Below, one piece after another: positions 25,105-36,713 of a stretch of DNA of 64,000 nt. Below the pieces are notes generated by a model, which saw only the letters and a program-made list of their open reading frames with translations, did no database searches and was not told the origin of the DNA. The number at the start of each line of letters is the position of its first letter. Position 1 is the stretch's first letter. The translations under genes were made by a program, and so were the position numbers. Origin of the DNA: Paramecium pentaurelia (lineage: Eukaryota; Ciliophora; Oligohymenophorea; Peniculida; Parameciidae); contig CAJJDO010000038.1 of NCBI GenBank assembly GCA_905183005.1, positions 248,001 through 312,000 on the forward strand, written 5' to 3'.

Positions 25105-26244
25105 ATTTTATATATAAAAATTCGAAAAGAAATTATCTGCAAGATTTTATGAAAAGTATTTATTTCATCCCTTGATTTTATTATTTTTATCATACATCAG
25201 TACCTAATTTTAAAGAAATTAAAGGCTGAAACTTTAGAATTAATTATAATGAATTAAAAACCAATAATACTTTTAATATTAATAACTTATGTTCATTTTG
25301 AGTGTGCTAGAGGGGATGGTCTTATTGTTTTATGTAGGATATTTGGTTAGAGAGTACTCATAATAATAAGTACCATTCTATGTGAAATTGTTAACATACA
25401 TTTCATGGATCCTTTCATTTGGAATTGTATTTATCATACCCCATGACATCTATTACACAATTAATGATTATGGGGATGGCTATGAATATACTGTAATATT
25501 ATGGAAATGGATTTATTGGGGGAACTTCATATTATGCTGGTGATATTTATTCATTTATTCGTTTTAGGCTAATATTACCAATTTGTTAGGAATATGAAGA
25601 TGCAGGAGAATTCACTTGTAAAGACAAATTGATTAGATCTTTTAAGAACAATTTAATTATTTATGCTTATTTTTTATTGTTTGGTTTAATCTTTATTGCC
25701 TACCTAGCTATATTTAACAAATTGGACTTTAATTCAATTTTAAAAGTGTTAGTAGCTTTGGCTTATGCATTGTATTTATAAATTATATTCAAAGTGGCAT
25801 CCTGTTAGTAGTTATATTGTTAGGACATGGTTTAGTTGCAATCCCAAGAGAATACTGGAGGAAAGCATAATATCAAAAATGCTTAAAGGCACTTTATTTA
25901 GAGGCTGCCCAAATCAATCATACTATTTAAGAACTTTACATCTAATTATTCAATATGACTATTGAATTGATTTAAAATAAATAAAGCAATCAAAATTAAC
26001 AATTTATAGATTATATATTGAATGAAGTAAAATAAATATATATATAAATTTAGATCCCTTATGAAATAATTGAGGATGCTTCTCATAAGATATTGGATAT
26101 TATTGAAGTTAAATAACTATCATCTTTTTGTGAGATTAATAAAAAAGTTAAAAAGAAAGCTGCAGAATATAAGAGAGCTTAAACTAAATGGGATCATATT
26201 TGCACTGAATGCTTTCTCTTAGAGGATATGATTGATAATGAATT
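25105..26244. repeat. Direct copy 2 (right) flanking the N at 25104
   Basis: This is the second exact copy of 23964-25103. Beyond 26244 the LMBR1-like gene continues normally, so this is the copy joined to true downstream sequence. Confidence 0.9.
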
Positions 26245-27029
26245 TAGTGTGCATTACAAAATTAGATCAACTCTACGTTATCCAAAGACTTGTTAATTTG
26301 GTCATTATATTGATATAGTGGAATGGCTATGGTATACTAAGATAAAGAAGGCTTATTTATTATCTTTGTGTGTGATTTTCTCAATATTATCTAGCATTGT
26401 AATATTATCAGAGATATCATGCTTTACAGAATTTGACTTTAATATTCTTAGTAGAATAATTAATGTGAATGGATTCATGCATACATAGACATCAATTCTG
26501 ATTCCTTTGATGTATATATCTTTTTGTGCTTTTTATGGACTATTTCACATTAATTTTGCTGGAATGTATGGGTTTTATAATCACTAATAAACTGATGCAC
26601 CTAGTTTGATGTTTGGTTCAATGTAAATATAATATTGTTAATATCATTAGTAATTTTTCAAGAGTATCATTTCCTTTGACGTTCAATTTTTTACAAATGA
26701 TACATATTTAGGGCACTCCTTTTGAAGATGTAGTTGGCAATATGGATACTAGTTCTGTATTAGGGATGTCTTTTTCATATTCATTACCTGTATTGTTGAT
26801 AATGGCATCAATTTTCAATTTCTTTGAAGTTTATGATAAAATTCTTTAAGTTGTTGGATTACCTTAATTCAAATTTTCTTAAACTTAATTCAATAGTGAA
26901 GAGGGAGAGCGATTAATTTGCAAGGCCAGAGTGAAGAGAGAGAGAGAAATATTGAATAAGGTTAATATAAAGTTTTTGGATTAATGTGAAATGCGGGAAT
27001 TGGATAGCAGAATGATTTAATTTGTATGA
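25289..27029 (+). CDS. LMBR1-like multipass membrane protein
   Basis: The complete gene runs from ATG 25289 to TGA 27027-27029. Introns at 25540-25567, 25772-25794 (ending AAG) and 26623-26650 restore one frame, and a 27-base intron may lie near 26031. The N-terminal helix (MFILSVLEGMVLLFYVGYL) is followed by VPLDVYYT-like IPHDIYYTIND and a WKWIYWGNFILCW helix. Then come the GHGLVAIPREYWR loop, a long coiled-coil cytosolic segment, and further helices ending FNFFEVYDKIL. This is the LMBR1/LMBRD2 layout. Relatives are plasma-membrane or lysosomal scaffolds linked to receptor or cobalamin transport, and the role in ciliates is unknown. The stop lies only 10 bases before the GCN5 start codon on the same strand. 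Confidence 0.8.
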
Positions 27030-27039
27030 TAATTATTTA

Positions 27040-28249
27040 ATGTCTCAATAATTTGTGGGAATAAATGGGGAATAAACAGGTCTTGGATTTACAAATAGGG
27101 ATTAAGGTGCCAAGGTTGAAGAGGATCAAGGTTTGATTGATTTTTAAATTATAACTAATAATGGTAATCACGATAAAATGAAGATGCTAATTGACTTAAA
27201 AAATATATTTGCTCGTTAACTTCCTAAAATGCCAAAAGAATATATTGTTAGATTGGTATTTGATCGAAATCATGAATCTATGTGTATCATAAAAGTACGT
27301 AATTATTTATTAATTAGGATGATACAAAAGTTATAGGAGGAATCTGTTATAGAAAATATCCCACTTAAAGATTTGCTGAGATAGCTTTTCTTGCAATTAC
27401 AGCAAATCTGTAAGTCAAAGGATATGGAACAAGATTGATGAACAAATTCAAAGAGCATATACAAAAATAGGATGTTGAATATTTGCTTACTTATGCAGAT
27501 AACTATGCTATTGGATATTTTAGAAAATAGGGATTCTATTAGGAAATAAAAATGAATCCAGATAGATGGAAGGGGTTTATCAAGGATTATGATGGTGGAA
27601 CATTAATGGAATGTTATGTACACCCTAGCATAGATTATGGAAACATTAGTGATCTGATTAGAGAATAAAAGTAGGTATTAGATTTTATAATATTAAGCTC
27701 ATGATAGACATTATCAAGAAGTTAACATTGAATGATCGAGTATATCCTGGTATTGAGAATCAGAACTATAAAGTTGAATCATCTAATGGAGACAGACCAG
27801 CAGTCAAACCAGAAAGTGTTTAAGGAATTATGGAGAGTGGTTGGACTATTGAAGATTATAATGAATTAAAAAAATAAAAGGAGAAGACATTTATGATTTC
27901 ATGTTAGTAGATTATAGATACAATGAGAAAGCATAAATCTGCTTGGCCTTTTCTTGAACCTGTCAATAAGGATGATGTTCCTGATTATTATGATGTTATT
28001 ACTGATCCAATTGATATTAAGACTATTGAAAAGAAATTACAAAACAATTAATACACTTCAAAAGATCTTTTCATTAAAGATGTTAAAAGGATATTCACTA
28101 ATTGTAGAAATTACAATTAACCTGACACAATTTATTATAAATGCGCAAATGAATTGGAGAGAACAATAGATGATTATCTTAAAAAGTTAAAAGATGAATC
28201 CTAAATACCAGGTGTTAGTAAGAAGATAAAGAAGACAAATAATAAATGA
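27040..28249 (+). CDS. GCN5: GCN5-type histone acetyltransferase with bromodomain (387 aa)
   Basis: The model is join(27040-27294, 27318-27674, 27698-28249), 388 codons. The acetyltransferase domain covers roughly residues 35-190. It includes RFAEIAFLAITANLQ with the catalytic Glu, the acetyl-CoA loop QVKGYGTRL, and YFRKQGFYQEI. A linker (NQNYKVESSNGD) leads to a C-terminal bromodomain (WPFLEPVNKDDVPDYYDVI, then FTNCRNYNQPDTIYY with the acetyl-lysine-binding Asn). This is the compact GCN5 layout without the long animal N-terminal region. It acetylates histone H3 within SAGA-type complexes. Both introns are 23 bases, and the second ends in AAG. The start is 10 bases after the LMBR1-like stop, so its promoter must overlap that gene. 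Confidence 0.92.
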
Positions 28250-28293
28250 ATATCATTATTTTATTTATTTATGATATTTTTGGAAACAAATAA

Positions 28294-29948
28294 TCAAATT
28301 TAATTGAAGTGTTAATTTAGCAAAGCTATGACTTTATTGCAAAAATCCATGAATACAACAGGATGACCTCTGCATAATTGAAAGTCAATCATATGATCAT
28401 TATTATTGGTTGGCATCTTTATTAATAATTTATTATATACTTTATAAATTTAGATATTAAATATGATCTCTTTGGCTGAATATTTATTTTCTTTAACTTT
28501 AGGTTTCTTGCCGTCATCCTTAAAAGTTAGAGAAGCCAAATCATTTTTAGATCCTGTTTCTTCTACTTCTTTTTGGAATTCATTGAATAACTCCATACTC
28601 GAATTATATTTTGTCATCTTAATGAGATTCTTATGATAACATTTCAATTTATAATCAGGACTTTTTATTTTGATAACAGTATTAAATTTCTCTAGACAAG
28701 TGTAAATAGCATTTACTATTTATCTAGCTTAAAAAGGATAAACAATTGCCATAATATCTTTTGGTAATTCTTTTCCATAATCATAGGGCTATGGCTTTTA
28801 AATTTCATTCAATAGACAATTATTAAATGATTAACCTTCAATTTATGGAATTTAAGGATTAAATATTAAATCATGCATAGTTAAATTATGTAGAGTCATA
28901 GGAGTAGAAGATTCAACTCCTAATTATCCCAAAAGTAAATCATAAATAACCACAAATGATTTATCTTCTCTTTTTCTAATACTTTTTTGAATTTGTGTTT
29001 ATGTCATACCTCTGAAATTGACTGTTTATAATTGCATCAATTTTTCAAAGACATCTTCATTAATTTATCTACGACCTTCATCTAATTTAAATGGTATTTA
29101 AAGATAAAAAGGAACTTATGTACTTCTCATATATGGGTGAAGATGAATTTCATGAAATTTAATTCTCTTCAATGGATCAGGTGTTAACATTCTATTAATG
29201 AGATCCCTAACTTGAGGACTGAAACTACTTGGGATAGTATAATCAGCACTTTTTATTTTTTTAAAGAGAGCTTGAGTAGTTTCTTCATCAAATGGTAAGA
29301 AACCTGCAAGTAATGCATACAAAATTACTCCACAACTCCAAACATCAGCATCAGAACCACAATAAGTTTTTCCTGATATCACTTCAGGCGCAGCATAATT
29401 TGGAGAACCACATGAAGTTTTTAAATATTTTCCATCTTTCATTAAATTACTTAATCCAAAGTCAGCAATTTTGACAACATAATTATGCGTAATCAAAATG
29501 TTTTCAGGTTTGAGATCACGATGAGCTACTAAATTATTATGACAATATTCCACTCCACTTAATATTTATAAAAAGAAATTGCGAGCTTCACTTTCTGGCA
29601 ATTTACCTCTTTATGCTATCAAATCAAATAATTCTCCTCTTTCTGCATATTCCATTACTACAAATATATCTCCTGGAGTGTCCAATACTTCGTATAGTTT
29701 TATTACATTAGGATGATTAAAATATCTAAGTAATCTTATTTCACGTCTTATCTTAGCACCCATTCTTGAATTTTTCATCTTCCTTTTATTGATAATTTTG
29801 ATGGCCACTTATGTATTTGTTATATTATGTTTAGCCACTAATCTAGTCATTAATTCTTACATTTCACTTTTCCAAATGCACCTACACCCAATGTTTTACC
29901 TATTATATAATGTTCTATTTATAATGGAGCCTATCCTTATGATTACAT
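28294..29948 (-). CDS. SNF1/AMPK catalytic alpha kinase (543 aa)
   Basis: The model is complement(28294-29837, 29861-29948), 544 codons with one 23-base intron in the glycine-rich loop region. The kinase domain shows GKTLGVGAFGKVKLAKH, VAIKIINKRKM with the catalytic Lys, AHRDLKPENIL, DFGLSNLM and the activation loop KTSCGSPNYAAPEV, which is diagnostic of the SNF1/AMPK/SnRK1 group. The activating Thr is present for phosphorylation by an upstream LKB1-type kinase. After the kinase comes a linker and a C-terminal domain (DFQLCRGHPVVFMDF and upstream strands) in the position of the AMPK adaptor/KA1 fold. It senses energy stress together with beta and gamma subunits. It is transcribed head to head with a MAPKK, with 22 bases between start codons. 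Confidence 0.9.
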
Positions 29949-29970
29949 TTTATTATTATATTAATTTTAA
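29949..29970. promoter_or_regulatory. 22-base bidirectional intergenic spacer
   Basis: Only 22 AT-rich bases separate the ATG codons of the SNF1-like kinase (minus) and the MAPKK-like kinase (plus). Core promoter and both 5' untranslated regions must be extremely short or overlap coding sequence. No motif is visible. Confidence 0.6.
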
Positions 29971-31039
29971 ATGAAATTAGATATTAATTGTTGTGAAGAT
30001 GATGACATTATGAATTAATTGTATGCTAATTTTATTATTTCTTATCAGCTCTGAAAATGGGTCGCTAATCTTCCAGGGTTTTAGATTAAATGAAAAGGGA
30101 ATCAAATATCATAAGTAATGCAAAAAGGATTAAAAATAATAAAATATTACCCTCAATGACTTTCAACTTGTCACCAAATTAGGATAAGGTGGTTTTGGAA
30201 GTGTTGAAAAGGTCTAACTCAAAGGTACATAAGAAATGTATGCATTGAAAGTAATTTTATTTATTTTTATCAGAAAATTAAATTTCTATCTGATACTAAT
30301 CAAGAAAAGTTACTGACTAGAGAGTTGGATGCTTTAATCTCTTGTGAATCTGATTTTATTGTATAATGTTATGGTGCATTTTATTCACAAGGATATATTT
30401 GTATATGGCTTGAATATATGGATTTAGGATCCTTGGATAGGTTACTTTAGAAGGATGGACTTATAAAGGAACCCATGATGATGATGATCACTTATAAAAT
30501 ATTATAAGGATTAGATTATTTGCATTATAAACACAAAATTATTCATAGAGATATCAAACCACATAATATTTTGATTAATTCAGAAGGAAATGTAAAAATT
30601 GCTGATTTTGGTATTTGTTAAACAGTATCAACTGGATAATATTTGAATACTTATATTGGCACAGCAATATATATGTCACCTGAGAGATTACAATCTATGA
30701 ATTATGGAATGGATGCTGATATTTGGAGTTTAGGTATCATGCTCATAGAATGTTTGAGTGGTCAACATCCCTTTAAGTATTGCTAATTAATTAAACAGGA
30801 AAAAGGATTACTCGTAGATTTAATAAATGAAACAGATAATGGAGTTTGATGCCGAATAATATCTATAAGAATATAATTGGCTACCTGAAACTAAAGAAAT
30901 TATTTAAAAATGTTTGCATAAAGATCCTAAATAAAGACCAACGGTAAAAGAATTATTGCAAAGTAAACCAATGTAAATGGCCAAAAATATTAATGAATAA
31001 GTATTTCATTAGTGGTTAAAACTTAAATTTAAACCATGA
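29971..31039 (+). CDS. MAP kinase kinase (MAPKK) family kinase (331 aa)
   Basis: The model is join(29971-30020, 30049-30250, 30274-30776, 30799-31039), 332 codons with introns of 28, 23 and 22 bases, all ending in CAG. The kinase core begins DFQLVTKLGQGGFGSVEKV and includes the catalytic Lys in YALKKIKF, HRDIKPHNIL, and DFGICQTVSTGQ followed by YIGTAIYMSPERL. That activation segment, with Ser/Thr residues before a T-x-x-Y-M-S-P-E-R motif, is typical of STE7/MEK kinases. The short acidic N-terminus (CCEDDDIM) could serve as a docking region but lacks a basic D-site. The C-terminus WLKLKFKP follows helix I directly. Activating kinase and target MAPK are unknown. Confidence 0.85.
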
Positions 31040-32085
31040 TTAATTAAATATCTTAAATTTAATCATATATATAGATATATATATAATTAAAAGTAGTATG
31101 ATATTTAAAATTGTATAAAGAAAAAATCTAATCTTATGTAATTAATTAAAAAATATTCTATTTAAATTAATGAGGATTAGAAGCGAAAACTAAAAGAAAT
31201 TGAATAACTATTATATATTTCTATAAGTAGAAAATTATGAATAAAAATAAATCAAAAAAAATGTAAAATAATTGGATTTATTTGATTCAACATGATTTAA
31301 ATAAATGATATTCTATTGTATTTAAGTCATGAATTTAAAAATAATATTGTGACAAACAGTCATTTATAATTTCATAATATATGAATTTCACAAAAATATG
31401 ATCAAATTAATTGAGAAATATTTATAAAAATTTTGTTAAATGCAATAATTTTGGGATTGTGAGTAATTTAAAACAAAAGAACCAAATACATATCTTAGTT
31501 TAGGAAATTAGTTTGTTAATGAACTCAAAATAAACATTAAAGAAATTACTAATCTGCTCTCTAATAAAAAGTTTGGTTAATCCATCATTTATCTTATTGA
31601 AATAAGTTGTTAAAGCAAGTATAAATTTACAATATTGATCAAAGGAAAGTTTATGCAGAAAGGTTATGTGTATCTGTGTCAATATTAAAAAATTATTTAG
31701 ATTAATACTTGGAGTAGTAAGAAGGGTTTGTTTAAGAAAAGGGCAATTTTTAAAAAGAATAATAGAAATAGGCAGCTACTTTATTCATTGATATAATTTC
31801 AGTTGCGAAATTAACCATTCACGATTGGTAAAAATTCAATCAATAAGTTTAATAAATTGATATTTTTTAAAATGAAAGTAATTTTATTATATTCTAAAAT
31901 TAGTAAATAAAATAGCAGATGTTTACCAAATTCCATTTGAAAGAGAGAATTGTGGATGTTAAATTGTTTGATAGATGGATTAAATTTCTTTAAAATTATA
32001 TAAAATATTATAAATTTCTATAAATATGTATAAAAAATGGAATACTTATATATTTATATAAATATCATCTATTATCATATTAATT
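31040..32085. other. AT-rich region with a possible small minus-strand gene
   Basis: This is mostly AT-rich noncoding sequence. Between about 31460 and 31788 the minus strand has two convincing coding blocks in different frames: KVAAYFYYSFQKLPFSQTNP after an ATG at 31788, and SFDQYCKFILALTTYFNKIN ending near 31500. They may be two exons of one small protein, but no intron I tried joins them cleanly. The second block faintly resembles an EF-hand helix pair. It is left unmodelled. Confidence 0.3.
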
Positions 32086-32887
32086 TCACTTTATTTTGAA
32101 TGATTTGTGAATTGTTAATGCTTTTGCAAAATCAGTTCCATCTAATTCAGCTATTTTTTATTTAATTTGTTCCTATTTTAATCTTTATTTGAATATCGCA
32201 TTATAATTGGTTTTATATGCACTCTATATAAGAAATACTATACTTAACATCTGTTCCTGCTTTATCAACTCGAATAGGTTTTGATAGTTTCCAATCAGGT
32301 TTATATTCATATTTAACTCTAATAAATAGTTAGAATTTAATTTACTTCATTTCTGTATTTGGTACTAATTATGCTTTAAATCTACTAAATAATGCTCGAA
32401 GACAATTCAGAACTAATTCTTGGAATTCTAATTCATCATTCATTTCTATCCAATTATCTAAAAATAATTTAGCTAAATCATTAAGAGGTTATGCAAATTC
32501 TAATTCAGAACATTTTTTAAATTTAAACACATTATTCTAAGGTTTTAGCAATTTTTATAAATATCCAAACTCAGTACCGTAAGTTGTTGATGTTTAATTT
32601 TTTCTATGCATTTCTTCAGCCTTTTTAAAACTATTCAAAATTGACTGTAATAAGATTACTCTAATTCTTATTGATCTGTTAATTCTTATAATTGAATTGT
32701 TGGAGGCTTTGCTCTATAAATATCATTTAGAATGTTACCTAAATAATTTCCTTCCTTTATGTTTATAGATTGCTCCAATTAATTGGAGACCTCTTGCCTC
32801 TTTTTCACTTGCTATATAAATCCAATCTTTGTAATAATTTAGATACTCAGGTTTTATAATATTAGTTAGAATAGTAAGTGGTTCCAT
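32086..32887 (-). CDS. Unknown protein, about 250 aa
   Basis: A minus-strand gene runs from ATG 32887 (MEPLTILTNIIKPEYLNYY) to TGA 32086-32088. A 25-base intron follows KHKGRKLF, and at least one more short intron is required near 32660. Coding blocks include KAEEMHRKNQTSTTYGTEFG, EFQELVLNCLRALFSRFKAQ, KLSKPIRVDKAGTDV and the C-terminus GTDFAKALTIHKSFKIK. The sequence is mixed alpha/beta and moderately basic, with no domain I recognise and no signal or membrane segment. It is convincingly coding. Its start is 71 bases from the divergent gene at 32959. Confidence 0.55.
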
Positions 32888-32958
32888 CCTTATTTTAATA
32901 ATAATATTAATATATTTTATTTTTTTCAACCAGACTTTCTATTTAAATGATATAAGGA

Positions 32959-33677
32959 ATGTTTGGAGATTTGGAATTAGCAAGTGTTTAAATATCTGAA
33001 CTCAAAAAGTAACAATAACTTAGCATCAACTAACCTATAAAATAATAATCTAGATAATCATAAATATTTTAACAAAATATTTTTCAAATTGAAATTCAAA
33101 GACCAAATTTTGACTCCATACAACTCAATCATCCATTATTATCAATGGATTTACATGATATTCTTAATTCTAAATTGTAATTTTTATTCATTTAAATTAG
33201 TTTTGAGAGTAATGTTTAAACATTTAGTAAAATACTTAATAAAAATCAATAATATTTGAATGAATACTCAATTTAATAAGACTATTAAGTAGCAGTAGAA
33301 AATAGAGTAGATCAAAAATAAATTGTATCGATAAATGCACAAATTAAAAGTAATAAGCACAACATGATATCTCAAAAAGATTAATTTAGACAGACTAATA
33401 TTACTAATTTGAACCAAGAAAAAATCATATCTGAATACTAAAAGCAAAATTCCTCTTGTTATCCATTTCTTAACCCTAAAATAAACTAAGATTCTTAGAA
33501 GTAAATAATATTAGAAATTAAAATAGCAATACATTAAATATAAATGAAATTATTAATTTTTTCAAACAAAACAATTATTAGGTCGATGCCTCAACAATAT
33601 AATTTTATATAGATGCATATGAAACTAAAGATCCTCTTAAACTATTAGAATTGTATAAAGCAAATAAGAGTAGATGA
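32959..33677 (+). CDS. Unknown Gln/Asn-rich protein (230 aa)
   Basis: The model is join(32959-33500, 33527-33677), 231 codons with a 26-base intron. The protein is rich in Gln, Asn, Ser and Ile, consistent with a long, partly disordered or coiled structure, and ends with a more ordered segment (FYIDAYETKDPLKLLELYKA). No family is recognised. Without removing the intron the end reads in a different, less natural frame. It starts 71 bases from the divergent minus-strand gene and is followed 255 bases later by a cyclic-nucleotide-binding protein. Confidence 0.55.
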
Positions 33678-33932
33678 CAAGTATATTTTTACATAAGAAT
33701 TAATTTAAAATTATAGTAAATAAATTTATATATATCTTTTTATTATTATTTTTAAATAAATCATTTTTCATCAATATAATACTAGATTCTATTTATTTTC
33801 AAGTTTAGATTCACGAATTTGTAATATGGATACAATATATTTTATTAATAATTTATTGAAATTTCAAGTTTGATGAATGACTTTATATAAATCATATAAA
33901 ATGAAGTAAAGTCTGCTACAGATTAAATAGAA

Positions 33933-35121
33933 ATGGAGTCATTCATAAGGAAATTTATTTATAATTATTATCAAACAGATTAATTGGCTGATTAATTAGC
34001 AAAGGATTGCGAATATGAAAAAATCAATTAGGATGAGTAAATCACTTTATATGAAGGAATATATTTTATAGTTGATGGTTAATATCAATTGCCTAAAAGA
34101 TTTATGAAATTACCAAACTTCTTAGTTATTCCTATACATGAAAAAGCTATTATTTTTGCTCTCTCTGATGTTCATCTTTTATCAATAAAAACAAATTTTA
34201 GTTAATATCTAAGTCAACTGAAAGGGTTGAGAACTGATATAATTATAGAGTTTTTAAGGAAAACTCTCTTTCCCAATTTTCCTCGAAATAGTGTTGCAAG
34301 AATTTCAAAATATTTTTGTTTAATTTCTCTTCCTTTTAAACATGTTATTTATAAGGAAAATGAAGAAAGTAGATTTGTATATTTGATTAGGGAAGGTGAA
34401 ATAAAAGTAATTAGTAAAAATTATATCAAATAGTTATAAGGAGGGAAAAAATAGATAAAATTATTGGTAGAAAATTAAATATTCGGAGAATATGAAGTAT
34501 TTTTTAATAGAGTTAGATCTACAAAAGCAGTGAGCAATTCTTCTGTCTCTCTATTAACAATTAAAGCAGAAATAGTAAATATTCATTTAATATACAGAGT
34601 TTTTAACTTTATTAAAAGAATATCCCATTTTAAAATAACGTTTACTATGTTAAAGTGTTTTGAGGTATGAATTTATGTATTATCAACCAAAATCAATTGA
34701 AAACAATTAGGAAAGTATTAAAAATAATAGTTTGTTAAGAAGATAGAAAAAAACATTAAGGAGTTTATCTCCATAATAAGATTGTATTTAGATGTTTGAG
34801 ATGTCATAATAAATTTAAAAAGAAAGAGTAAGAACTGGATATAAAGTCATGCCTTTATTTTTTAATTATAGAGTTTCCTTAGTAGAAAAATGTGCGACCA
34901 CTGTTTAATCTCCTTAATCTTCAACAGTATCAATTTATTGATTCTTATAGAGAAGAAAATTAGAAACTACTAATAGTGAAGTATAATTTAAATCTTAAAG
35001 TCCAATTACTAACTAAAAAGTCTCCAAAATAATCTCAAGTAAACATAATATGTTTAGACAACAACCAACTCGAGAATTCTTATTATAAAATTTTGTGAAT
35101 TAATCTAAACCATAATTATGA
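33933..35121 (+). CDS. Cyclic-nucleotide-binding-domain protein
   Basis: The gene runs from ATG 33933 to TGA 35119-35121. The middle (KHVIYKENEESRFVYLIREG followed by EIKVISKN and QIFGEYEVFFN) is a cyclic-nucleotide-binding beta roll with the Gly-Glu of the phosphate-binding cassette. The Arg usually two to four residues after the Ala-Leu pair is replaced by a NRVRSTKAV stretch, so ligand binding needs testing. A second, weaker beta roll may precede it. The C-terminal 150 residues are basic, Ser/Gln-rich and probably disordered. Introns near 34581-34605 and a 24-base intron near 34927 restore the frame. No kinase domain or channel helices are present, so this resembles stand-alone CNBD proteins of ciliates rather than a PKA regulatory subunit. 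Confidence 0.62.
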
Positions 35122-35230
35122 TTTTATAAAAGTTAATTTATACAAATTCTTATAATATAAAGAATTTTACGTTTATTATTAAAATAATATTTATAAAATG
35201 ATATAGAGATAGTAAAAAATAGAATAAGAA

Positions 35231-35866
35231 TCAGATTAATAAGTCTAATTTGATTTAGTTGTAAAGATTTATTCCCTTCGTATCAACAATGATTTCAATT
35301 TCTTTTTCTTGAAGAGTCATCCCTTCTAAATTCATGAGCTTAATACTCAATTTCATTAAAAGTAATATAAAATTTATAAATGGTGTAATTCTTCCTTCCT
35401 CAACTACTTTTGGAAATATGTTGAATCTATTTGTTATGAGTTTTTCTAATGAATAAAAAGTCTAAGAGTTCCACCATTCATTTCCATTGTATTTTATACT
35501 TTTCATAGCCAAATAGAGTTGGATTATGAATTTAAGATTTAGGTTTTAAAAATAATAAAGATTTTCACTTTTAATGTTAGAAACTACAATTCTGTAATAG
35601 TTGTTATAATAGTTTTAGAGATAGTTGTTTAACATACTTAATTCTTCTGTTTATTTTGAGTAGAAATCATACTCAGTTTAACTAATATTTCGACTGATAA
35701 TTTTGTTCTTTATCAAATTTTCAAATACTATTTAAGTTTGACCAATCAAGGTTTTATAAACCTCATTAACCTAAGATTCTTATGTAAGACTTTCTAAGAC
35801 GAAACAAACTTCTCTTTCTCCAATTTATCTCTATGATTTTTTTTGTGATGATGCGCAAACTCCCAT
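35231..35866 (-). CDS. N-myristoylation-type unknown protein (211 aa)
   Basis: A single intact frame of 212 codons runs from ATG 35866 to TGA 35231-35233. It begins MGVCASSQKKSQR, a canonical N-myristoylation context (Gly2, Ser6) with a Cys that could be palmitoylated and a following basic patch. Membrane anchoring is therefore likely. The rest is helical (VYKTLIGQTQIVFENLIKN, SLEKLITNRFNIFPKVV) without a recognised domain. It converges with the cyclic-nucleotide-binding gene, 109 bases between stops. Lipid modification is an inference from the motif. Confidence 0.65.
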
Positions 35867-36713
35867 AATTTAATTATTAAAATTTTGTTTTATGTGTTCA
35901 TTTAATTCATAAAAAAAACATTTTATACGAAATATAAAATATAGGAATAAAACATTAAATCTAATTAACTAATTACTTCATATTAACTATTAATATATCA
36001 TATAAATATTACAAATTATTGGTTTTATTTGAATTAATCATTATTATAAGAGTATAAATATTCAAATTCGATAACATAATCATTTTAAATCTAAATATTA
36101 GTGTTATAATTACATTATCAATAACAAAAGTATGTGAAATACTTTATCACTTAAAAGTATCTATTTTATCGCATAATGTAGATTTTCAATTAAAAAATAA
36201 TATGAATATACATTTTGTTTACTAATCATTAAAATAACTTAATTATCATCAAATTTTGCTCTCTTTTATGAAGTTTCTATATTTTTATATTCTATTCTTA
36301 GCTTGTTTCATAAACATCATCGAGGAATTTGATTATGAGTAAATTTAATTATAATTATAATATTCATATAAAATTCAAATTATCAAAACAAATATATTCA
36401 TTTATTTCTGGATTAATAAAATGCAATTATATATGATAAAATCAATGTTTAATATTTAAAATTTGAGACCTTGCTCAAATAATATTGTTATTATTAAAAT
36501 TTAGTTTTGATGATTTGTTATATTAATATAATTGATTTTTTTTTAGTATTATAATTAGAGAAGTGTTATATATATTTTGTTTAAAAACTAAAAATAATAA
36601 AAAATAATGATTGAAAAGAAGAAAAAACAAAGAAAAATATGATTAACGAATGAAAGATAATTATATTTATTATTTATTGATATATGTAATTTTGGAATAT
36701 TATATAAAATTAA
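35867..36713. other. AT-rich intergenic region
   Basis: About 850 bases of very AT-rich sequence with no convincing coding frame on either strand. The second long direct copy begins at 36447 within it. Confidence 0.4.

Noticed and set aside
23964..26244. Real tandem gene duplication of the LMBR1-like gene
   Set aside because: The copies are identical, separated by a single N, and the left copy is cut exactly there. A true duplication would show divergence and no N.
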